22,685 bases of DNA from [Scytonema hofmanni] UTEX 2349 (lineage in GTDB: Bacteria; Cyanobacteriota; Cyanobacteriia; Cyanobacteriales; Nostocaceae). Positions within the stretch are counted from its first letter, which is position 1; each line of letters starts with the position of its first letter. The DNA lies in NCBI RefSeq assembly GCF_000582685.1, contig NZ_KK073768.1, positions 2,242,644 through 2,265,328 on the forward strand, given 5' to 3'. Positions 1 through 7,400 of the stretch are shown piece after piece. The position numbers were made by a program, and so were the translations under genes. The notes below the pieces were generated by a model that did not search any database, was not told the origin of the DNA, and worked only from the letters and a program-made list of their open reading frames with translations.

Positions 1-157
1 GGGGGAGTGGGGGATGGGGGGATGGGGAGATGGGGGGACAAGGAGACAAGGGGACAAGGGGAACAAAAAAGAATTTCTCCCCCTCTCCTTGTCTCCCTCT
101 CTCCTTGTCTCCCCCTCTCCTTGTCTCCCCCTCTCCTTGTCTCCCTCTCCCTCCCTC
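1..157 (-). repeat. Low-complexity purine/pyrimidine palindromic insert inside the caspase gene
   Basis: On the plus strand a G/A-rich arm (about 1-70, with GGGGACAA-type units) is followed by a C/T-rich arm (about 75-157, with CTCCTTGT units), so the two can pair as a long imperfect hairpin. On the coding strand it is read through in frame as a Gly/Arg/Gln/Glu-rich and then Pro/Ser-rich segment, directly after VVVNLEE. The paralog has the same type of insert after IVMNLEE (6877-7044). The left boundary may lie outside the window. Confidence 0.8.
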
Positions 158-2806
158 TTCCAAATTCACCACTACCAACTTCGCAGCAGTTAACGCTGCC
201 AGTGTCTTTTCTACCAATGGCGCCGGATACTTTTTCACAATCAACTCTGATTTATACACCCTTCGCCGAGTATCTTCCGTACCTTCACCTAACTGCGTCA
301 ATGAGAGAAAAATCCAACGAGCGCATTCTTGAGCTTCAGCATCTAAACTGTCGTAAACAGCTTGCGCTTTACTTTCCAGCGCTCCTTTAATTCCACCCAA
401 GTGCTGCTGATAAGCTTGTAAAGTTAACTTTCCCCCAACTCGATGTTCCCACAACTGCTCTAAAACAAATTCTAAAAGCGGTAAATCTCCTGGTGAACGG
501 TGTAACTCTCGCAACAGCACTTCAACTAACACAGGTTCAACTGTTAAACCGACTTGTTCAGCAGGGTTAATAATGACGTGACGATACTCCTCCTCACTTA
601 AACAAGGCGGTACGAGAATGCTAGACTGTTGCAAAAGCTGCGCTAATTTCGGTATTTCCAAGGAAGCTGCGATAAAATCTGCCCGCAGAGTGATGACTAT
701 TTTTAACTTATTTGGTAATAATTCCAGCGCCCCTAATATAACTTCTAAAAAGTTCTGTCTGTCAACAGCTTGGGCAAGGGTAAATAATTCCTCAAACTGG
801 TCTATAAATAACACCATTACTGGTTCTGGTCGGTTACTTATCCAGTGAGCAAATCCTTGTCCCCCTTGATACAACATTTTCTCTAGTTGTATTTGCTGAT
901 AAGCTTTTTCTTTCTCAGTCCCGCTATCAACTAAGCGTCGCGATAAAGCTAAGAGGGGATTTGCACCAGGACGAAAGCTTTTAATCCACCATTCTTCGCT
1001 ACCCGGTAATTGTTTACCGCGTTGCAGTTGAGCGATTAATCCTGCTTGGACAACCGAAGATTTACCGCTACCAGAGGCGCCAACTACAGCAAGAAATGAT
1101 TTACTTGCCAAGTGATGCAGAAGTTGCTGCGTCAATGCTTCTCTACCGTAGAAATACTGGGCATCTTCCGGAGTAAAAGCTCTTAATCCCCGATAAGGGC
1201 AAAGCCCTAAATCAATTCCTTCCGCTAGCTTGATATCTCTTGTACCCGTTCGATTAGGTATAATTTCGATAACGCCTTGAATCCCGGATACCCAAATGTG
1301 CAATGGTAATGTATTTGAACAAGATAATTGTAATTGAGTTATCCAACTAGCTACCGATAAACTGTTTTGCTGTTGGGCAGCTTTCAGGGTATCGTGGAGA
1401 ACTTGGGCGAATTGTTCGGGGTTGTCTTTTGGGGAAGCAGCGGCAATGATACACTGTCCTTGTTCAGAACTTAGCTGCAAGTCTTCTATCCAATCGTGTA
1501 GAGACGCGATTAATCGCGTCTCTACAACAGGACAATCTAAAATGATAATTTGTTGAGTGTAAGGCGATCGCCTCAGTTGTTGTCTTAACCAAGAGCGACT
1601 CAATTGAATATCCGAACCCACTACCAACACAGCTTCACCGGTTTCAGTTTCCTTGATTTTGCCACGCAGATATAATAAAACTGTTGCGTCATGTTCTAAA
1701 TTTTGAGAATCTTGCTTTTTCTGCAAGCAATTCTGCATTTCTTCTTGAATATGTGAAGTAGTTATTTGATCGGCTTGTGGCAAATACTTCAACTCAAACC
1801 CACCAACTCCGCACAACAGTTTACAAAGATCGAGAGTCGTCTTATTAGTCGTCAGTCCCTCAACAATCAACGCTTGTCGCAAAGAAGACGATTCCACAAC
1901 TTCTGATTTTAAGCCAAGAACAATTTCCCCAACTCCTTCAACAATCCGCTTGGGAGTTTGCAAAGGATATTCTGAATAAAGTCTAGTTTCCCCTCTACCT
2001 CTTTTTTGCTGATTAATCAGTCGCAGTTGTTGATTAGTTTGCTCAATATATTGCTGCGTCTGATGATAAATATATCGATAAAGACCGTCCGCTTCAATCA
2101 AACCGCGTCCATCAGCAGCTTCACCTCGCAAACCCCGCATGAGATAATAAGTAAAGACTCCGTGTCCTAATTCCGGAAATTCCCAAGATTGTTGATCTGT
2201 GTCACAAGAAAGCAAAGCATAAAATCCTTTACTTTTTTTCGCTTTTTGCCGCAACAAGTCTACCATTTGCGGTGTCGGGTTTTCGCCGTTTGGTATTTTT
2301 CCTTTTGCTCCCTTGAGTGACATACTACCGCTATGACAAGCATCCAACAATACCAACTGAGTCTGCGCTCCACTATGTCCCAATAAATGTAATAATTCCT
2401 CTAATCCTAAACCTGTATTTAGTAAATTATCGATTTGCGTATCTGCCAGACACAAAACTACCTGACCATAATTTGGCTGTACTATCCCGTGTCCAGAAAA
2501 ATAAAATAAAATCGTGTCTTGTGGTTGAGCCGTAGCAGCAATTTGCTTTAAAGTAGTACGAATATTTGTTAGTGTGGGCAACCTTAACGAAAAATCGTGG
2601 TGAGTCCACACTTCAGTCTGGGGAAACGCTTGGGTTGCATCTGCTAAGGCTTCTGCTAAACCCTGACAATCAACCGCTGAGTAGCGCAAAGAGGGCAATC
2701 GCTCATCTTGGTATTGGTTTACACCCACCAACACCAACCAAAGTTTTGCCTGTCCGGTTTCTAAAGCATAAGTTGAGCGACTAGTAGCAACGCCTAATGG
2801 ACACAT
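1..2806 (-). CDS. Caspase-like (peptidase C14) / STAND NTPase protein, partial at left edge
   Basis: Partial gene: it starts at ATG 2806-2804 and reads without a stop for about 935 codons to the window edge. The N-terminus carries a caspase-like protease domain with FYFSGHG (His106) and LLDACHSGS (Cys157), the expected His/Cys dyad. Residues about 300-510 resemble a second caspase-like fold without the His. A STAND-type P-loop NTPase follows: GASGSGKSS with Lys582, VLFIDQFEELF as Walker B, then GDLPLLEFVLEQLW. Colinearity with the paralog at 4414-9780 predicts a membrane segment and WD40 repeats beyond the edge. The start is fixed by MCPLGVATSRS, matching MCPIGVGTSRS in the paralog; no Shine-Dalgarno is visible. 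The gene holds a 30-bp perfect palindrome (1497-1526) and a low-complexity insert at its left end (1-157). The family is thought to act in the cytosol as ligand-triggered proteolytic switches; the actual substrate is unknown. Confidence 0.88.
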   Translation of the reverse strand, partial: MCPLGVATSRSTYALETGQAKLWLVLVGVNQYQDERLPSLRYSAVDCQGLAEALADATQAFPQTEVWTHHDFSLRLPTLTNIRTTLKQIAATAQPQDTILFYFSGHGIVQPNYGQVVLCLADTQIDNLLNTGLGLEELLHLLGHSGAQTQLVLLDACHSGSMSLKGAKGKIPNGENPTPQMVDLLRQKAKKSKGFYALLSCDTDQQSWEFPELGHGVFTYYLMRGLRGEAADGRGLIEADGLYRYIYHQTQQYIEQTNQQLRLINQQKRGRGETRLYSEYPLQTPKRIVEGVGEIVLGLKSEVVESSSLRQALIVEGLTTNKTTLDLCKLLCGVGGFELKYLPQADQITTSHIQEEMQNCLQKKQDSQNLEHDATVLLYLRGKIKETETGEAVLVVGSDIQLSRSWLRQQLRRSPYTQQIIILDCPVVETRLIASLHDWIEDLQLSSEQGQCIIAAASPKDNPEQFAQVLHDTLKAAQQQNSLSVASWITQLQLSCSNTLPLHIWVSGIQGVIEIIPNRTGTRDIKLAEGIDLGLCPYRGLRAFTPEDAQYFYGREALTQQLLHHLASKSFLAVVGASGSGKSSVVQAGLIAQLQRGKQLPGSEEWWIKSFRPGANPLLALSRRLVDSGTEKEKAYQQIQLEKMLYQGGQGFAHWISNRPEPVMVLFIDQFEELFTLAQAVDRQNFLEVILGALELLPNKLKIVITLRADFIAASLEIPKLAQLLQQSSILVPPCLSEEEYRHVIINPAEQVGLTVEPVLVEVLLRELHRSPGDLPLLEFVLEQLWEHRVGGKLTLQAYQQHLGGIKGALESKAQAVYDSLDAEAQECARWIFLSLTQLGEGTEDTRRRVYKSELIVKKYPAPLVEKTLAALTAAKLVVVNLEEGGRGRQGEGETRRGGDKERGRQGEGEKFFFVPLVPLSPCPPISPSPHPPLP
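1497..1526. repeat. 30-bp perfect palindrome of the dispersed GTAGAGACG family, inside a CDS
   Basis: TGTAGAGACGCGAT followed by its exact reverse complement gives a 30-bp perfect palindrome. It lies within the caspase-like gene and is translated in frame as VETRLIASL, just after the LDCP motif of the second caspase-like segment. The aligned stretch of the paralog (LDCPGSAAFLQDW) is four residues shorter, so this looks like an in-frame insertion or replacement. Related hairpins occur at 4339-4367, 13145-13174, 17340-17368, 18387-18413 and 19404-19432. Confidence 0.9.
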
Positions 2807-3041
2807 TTTTTTTTAAATTACGATATGGGTAATAGCAACCAATCTCGAAAATATACGGTAAAATTTTATATTGATATAAATATTGGTTATTTAATAAGAG
2901 TCAAGTTTTTCTAGGTTGGCTGCTACGACTTTATGCACTGTTATCTAAGGATATATCCGGATAATTTTACAAATCTATAGGAATTCGGTTGGATTTTTGA
3001 ACAAAATTAGTATTTGTCGGGTGCGTTAGACTATTTTTCTC

Positions 3042-3134
3042 AGGACTTACGCACGAACTACGTATTTCCGTCCCTATCGACGCTTCGGTTGCAATCTCAA
3101 AGTCTTGTTTTCTGGTAAAGAGTGCGTAAGTCCT
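3042..3134. mobile_element. 93-bp MITE with 13-bp perfect terminal inverted repeats
   Basis: The left end AGGACTTACGCAC (3042-3054) is the exact reverse complement of the right end GTGCGTAAGTCCT (3122-3134). The interior has no coding capacity. The right 45 bp (TGCAATCTCAAAGTCTTG...GTGCGTAAGT) recur inverted at 15805-15850, which shows the sequence is dispersed. No clear target-site duplication is visible. Probably a non-autonomous element moved by a transposase elsewhere in the genome. Confidence 0.75.
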
Positions 3135-3237
3135 ATTTCTGTAACGATGCACTTAATTTGGTAATGGCTGAATAGCAAAAAATCACTGTAGACATCGCTA
3201 ACTACTTGTGATTGAGTGCGATCGCACATCTTCAACT

Positions 3238-3363
3238 TCATGGATTTTGCAACCAAAATTCATCTGCTAAAGGTTGGTCAAAATCATTACTCATTACCAT
3301 TGCGCCTAAATTTAATCCGGGCTGCGGTGTTTTTTCGGATTCAAAGATAATTTCATCAGTGCC
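3238..3363 (-). pseudogene. DUF2281-like antitoxin C-terminal relic
   Basis: The minus strand, in the same frame as the neighbouring HicB-like relic, reads DEIIFESEKTPQPGLNLGAM followed by VMSNDFDQPLADEFWLQNP and a TGA at 3238-3240. The DFD-x-PL-x-DEFWL ending is typical of short DUF2281-type antitoxin proteins of cyanobacteria. It follows the preceding stop codon directly with no plausible start or N-terminal half, so it reads as the 3' remnant of a gene. Family assignment is from memory of the motif; moderate certainty. Confidence 0.5.
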
Positions 3364-3522
3364 TTATAAGGAAGAAGAGAATTTTTGACGGGCTGGTGCA
3401 ACGGGTATTTCTTTGCCCTTTTCTTGATAATCTTCTTTAACCAATTCCCAAGCTATTTTTAGTTCCTCTAAAGCTTGTTGAGGAGTATCACCAAAAGCTG
3501 AAATAAGTGCATTTTCGCTATT
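3364..3522 (-). pseudogene. HicB-like antitoxin relic
   Basis: The minus strand encodes ISAFGDTPQQALEELKIAWE and then LVKEDYQEKGKEIPVAPARQKF before a TAA at 3364-3366. This matches the second half of HicB/UPF0150 antitoxins (typically an AxGDTPEEAL helix followed by xPIPxPR). An in-frame stop at 3523-3525 cuts it off before the usual N-terminal beta strands, and there is no HicA-like toxin next to it. A decayed toxin-antitoxin remnant is the best reading. Confidence 0.55.
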
Positions 3523-4031
3523 CTAGCAAGGCGGACAATGTTTACACAAATAGTGCCGTAAGTGCGATCGCACTTCGCACCATTCTTAAGGGTTTGGTGC
3601 CGTAAAACGCAGTGCCTTGTAACTAGAGTAAATAAATCTTAACTTCTTGACTTGCGATAACTAAATATAAGGTATTATACTCAGGCTTAAGTATATAAGA
3701 TTACCAAAAATAAATACTTGTTCAAGGTAGTCTTGCGAGTTGGGATTTAAAATTTGAGATTAGGTTACACGCCATTCATCAGGATAGCAAGGCTTTTTAG
3801 CTTAACGTCAAATAAAAAGGGTGCAAAACTGCGATCGCCAAAACCACAGAAGACTGCATAAAGAAACTCAAGGAAATCTATTAAGTCTATGAAAGGGTAC
3901 AAAACGAAAACAGTTGAGGCTATTAACTATTTTGGCAAGTTTACCCTATTTTTTCGGAATGCTTTAATGGCATTGAGTAGATAAACGTATTGCAAAAAAG
4001 ATTTTAGTTAAACACCAGGAGATTATTTGAG

Positions 4032-4319
4032 ATGAAAATGCGAGTTTTAAGGGACATAGGAAATTTTTTCAAATCGAGTGCATTGAAATTTATCAAAGTA
4101 TTCTCGAAATTGAGTCGCACAATTTTGAAGATGAATAAGTCAGGTAATAAACAGGAAAATCCACTACAAAAACAAACAGAGGAAATTTCCAAGGAAATAG
4201 CAGAGTCAACAGCTGATTCGCAATTAATACAGCCACTAAATTCTATAGGGGTACGGAAAATAGGAGTTGCAACTGTGACTAAGCGACCACCGAAGACACC
4301 TCCTCCTCGGCGAAAGTAG
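4032..4319 (+). CDS. Small basic protein of unknown function (95 aa)
   Basis: Not recognised. ATG at 4032 is preceded by AGGAG (4017-4021) with a 10-nt gap, good support for translation. The N-terminal 33 residues are rich in Lys/Arg and hydrophobic residues (FFKSSALKFIKVFSKLSRTI) and could form an amphipathic cationic helix. The middle is Gln/Glu/Ser-rich and polar. The C-terminus is strongly basic and proline-rich (TKRPPKTPPPRRK). No signal peptide or standard membrane span. It is convergent with the large caspase gene (95 bp between ends) and lies between the two caspase paralogs, so a role as partner or substrate is conceivable but purely speculative. It could also be a fast-evolving orphan or precursor peptide. 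Confidence 0.55.
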   Translation: MKMRVLRDIGNFFKSSALKFIKVFSKLSRTILKMNKSGNKQENPLQKQTEEISKEIAESTADSQLIQPLNSIGVRKIGVATVTKRPPKTPPPRRK

Positions 4320-4338
4320 CTTTACCAATCGAATACAC

Positions 4339-4367
4339 GTAGAGACGTAGCACTTCTACGTCTTTAC
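4339..4367. terminator. GTAGAGACG-type hairpin between convergent genes
   Basis: GTAGAGACGTAG (4339-4350) pairs with CTACGTCTTTAC (4356-4367) around a 5-nt loop with one mismatch. It belongs to the dispersed hairpin family and sits between the convergent ends of the 4032 gene and the caspase-WD40 gene, so it may serve as a bidirectional transcription stop, although there is no strong T-run. Confidence 0.55.
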
Positions 4368-4413
4368 AAGGAGAGGTGTTTTATATATGTACTTCATTTA
4401 CAGCCTGTTAAGT

Positions 4414-7400
4414 CTACTGTTTCAAATCAGAACACAAATTGCCCTTTTGGTTATTAATCTTAGGATTATTCTCTAAATAATTATGCAACCATCGACAACT
4501 GCGAACTAACAGATGATCTAAATCTGTGGTTTGCAGTTGTTTGCTATCAACACGCCAAAGTTTAACCGTACCATCGTTACTAGCGCTAGCAATCATCTTA
4601 CCCTCAGGGCTAAAACTGACATCAATGACAGGTTGGCTATGTCCCCAAAACGTCTTCATTTCTATACCATCTTTACTCCAAAGTTTCACTGTATTGTCGT
4701 TGCTGGCAGAAGCAATCATGCTACCATCCGGACTAAAAGTTACACCCCAAACTTCCTCAGTGTGTCCTCGTAGAGTTTTCAGTAATTTACCATCGCTTAC
4801 CCGCCAAAGTTTAATAGTTTTATCAGAGCTGGCAGAAGCGAGGACATCACCTTTAGGGTTAAAACTTACACCACTAACTGCCTTAGTATGTCCTTTGAAA
4901 ATTCGCACTAACTGACCATCGCTGACTCGCCAGATTTTCACTGTGTTATCTCTGCCAGCGGAAGCGAGAATACCACCTTTAGGGCTAAAGCGGACGCGAA
5001 AAACTTCACCTTTATGTCCAGTTAAAGTTCTAATAAGTTTGCCATCTTTTACCCGCCAGAGTTTAATAGTTGCATCCGCACTCGCAGAGGCAAGAATATC
5101 TCCTTTTGGACTGAAGCTGACATTATTAACTTCATGGTTGTGTCCTTCCAGGGGTTTGATCATATAGCCGTCAGAAGTCCGCCACAATATCACCCAGCGA
5201 TCCCCACCAGAGGTAGCCATAGTTTGTCCGTCTGGACTAAAGCTGACACCATAAACACCACCATTGTGTCCATCAGGTGACTTGTCTAATCCTTCCAGAG
5301 AGGAGCGCAAAGTCATATTCGGTATATGCCAAAGTTTGATTGATTTGTCATCACTAACGGAAGCCAGGAGATTACCTTGCGGGCTGAAACTAACACTATT
5401 TACCCAAGAGTTATGTCCAGTGAGAGTTTTAATTAAACTGTTGTCTCGCCGCCAAAGTATAACAGTTTGATCTGCACCAGCGGATGCTAAAGTCTGTGCA
5501 TCAGGACTGAAACTAACTCCATTGACTTCTATAGTGTGTCCAAGAAATGTTTGCAGCAAAGTGCCATCCTTCGGGTTCCACAAATTGATAGTTTTGTCTT
5601 TACTAGCTGATGCCAAAGTCTGACCGTCAGGACTGAAACTTACCGATGTAACTTGATCGCTATGTGCCTCAATTGTTTTTGGCAAAGTAGCATCAGTAAT
5701 TCTCCAAATTTTGATAGTTTTATCAGCACTACCTGAGGCTATTTTACCTTCAGGACTAAAAGCTACACTGTTAACTGCCGCAGTATGCCCAGTCAAAGTT
5801 TTTAGCAAAGTACCATCACTAACTCTCCAGATTTTAATAGTTTTATCAGCGCTGCCTGAAGCAATTATTTGACTGTCGAGACTAAAACTAATACTATTGA
5901 CATCATCGTTATGACCTGACAAAGTTCTGATAAATTGACCATCACTAACTCTCCAAATTTTAACAGTTTTATCAGCACTACCAGAACCAATCATTTGTCC
6001 GTCAGCAGACCAAGATACGCTATAAATCTCAGCATCATGGGCGTTGATAGTTTTGATTAAACCACCGTCAATAGTACGCCACAGCTTCACCTTGCCATCA
6101 AAACTACCGGTAGCAATCATTTTACCGTCAGGGCTAAAGCTGACATCCTTAATTGCTTCTTCGTGTCCTTCCAAAGTTCGTAGCAACTTCCCATCACGTC
6201 GCCAAAGTTTCACTGTTTCGTCGTCACTAGCAGAAGCAATTGTCTGACCATCCGGACTAAATTTTACACTGATTACGGCTTTTCCGTGTCCTTCTAAACG
6301 GTTGAGTTGTTGAGTATTAGAAAGTGCGTGTCCTAAAGAACTTATTGTTTGAAACTGCACATCTTTTGATGCGCCAATAATTTGCTTTAACTGCTTCCCG
6401 GCTTTGACACTAGCAATTAGTGCCTCAAGTGGCTGATTTGATAGAAAGTTAGCTTGCGATGACGAATTCAAAGCCTCAATTTCTCTAAGTTGAGCCGTTC
6501 GAGTTTGGAAATAAGCTAACCCAGCAAAACTAGAAGCTGCTATTCCTAAAAACGAAAGTGCAACAACGGCTCTTTGAGCTTGTCGAAGTCTTCTTTTTTC
6601 TTGAAATTGTTGGCGTTTTCTTTCTTCTAAACAACCTTCAATAAATTGCTGAACATCCGCAGTAAGTTCATCAGTATATTTGATGTAAATATCTTCCGCT
6701 TCAGCCAACCGCACACCTTGCAACAAAAAATCAGATTGCTGACCAGTTTGCAACCATAATTGTGCAGCTTGCTCAATTTGACGTTGCGATCGCAATCTAC
6801 TACGATTTTCCTCCAACCACCAGCGCAAAGTTGACCAATGGCGAATTAGAATTTCATGGGCAACTTCCACCGTCACTGGAGGGAGTGGGAGATGGGAGTG
6901 GGGGAGACAAGGAGAGGGGGGGAGGGGGGGATGGGGAGAAAGAATTGTCCCCTTGTCCCCTTGTCCCCTTGTCTCCTTGTCCCCTTGTCCCCTTGTCTCC
7001 TTGTCCCCTTGTCCCCCCCTCCCCCCATCCTCCTCCTCTTCCTCCAAGTTCATCACAATTAACTTGGCAGCAGTTAACGCTTGCAGAGTTCTTTCCACCA
7101 ACGCAGCCGGATATTTTTTCACAATCAACTCTGATTTGTGTATCCGTCGTCGAGTATCTTCTGTACCCTCCCCTAACTGCGTCAAAGACAGAAAAATCCA
7201 CTTAGCACATTCTTTCGCTTGGGAGTCTAAACTTTCGTAAAGAGCCTGAGACGATCGCTCTAATGCTCCTTTAATTCCACCAAGTTCTTCTTGATACGCT
7301 TGCAAAGTCAACTTACCTGTAGAGCGATGTTGCCACAACTGCTCTAAAACAAATTCCAGTAAAGGTAAATCACCAACCGAATGATTTAACTCCCTCAGTA

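Larger units (their letters stand above)
2807..4031. other. Gene-poor interval between caspase paralog and small ORF
   Basis: This 1.2-kb interval contains a 93-bp MITE (3042-3134), decayed antitoxin-like coding relics (3238-3522, minus strand) and several HIP1 sites, including an extended palindrome GTGCGATCGCAC near 3565. A weak sigma-70-like promoter reading rightwards can be proposed (TTGCGA 3652-3657, 18-bp spacer, TATACT 3676-3681) about 350 bp before the 4032 gene. No other convincing gene is seen on either strand. Confidence 0.6.

Noticed and set aside
7..390. Plus-strand open frames over the purine/pyrimidine repeat at the left edge (also 30-332)
   Set aside because: They are antisense to the caspase-STAND gene and exist because the octamer repeats have no stops in any frame.
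1..2806. Left-hand caspase gene as a pseudogene
   Set aside because: No stop or frameshift was found: checked motifs from 2804 down to 158 all keep the same frame. It simply runs off the window edge.
3074..3256. Minus-strand 60-aa ORF near the MITE
   Set aside because: It runs into the MITE end, has no recognisable domain and overlaps the antitoxin relic in another frame.
6946..7020. CRISPR-like array in the TTGTCCCC repeats
   Set aside because: The units are contiguous octamers without spacers and are translated in frame.
6762..7240. Overlapping ORFs on both strands around the octamer insert
   Set aside because: They are shadows of the repeat inside the 4414-9780 gene; one is the gene's own frame opposite to antisense reads.
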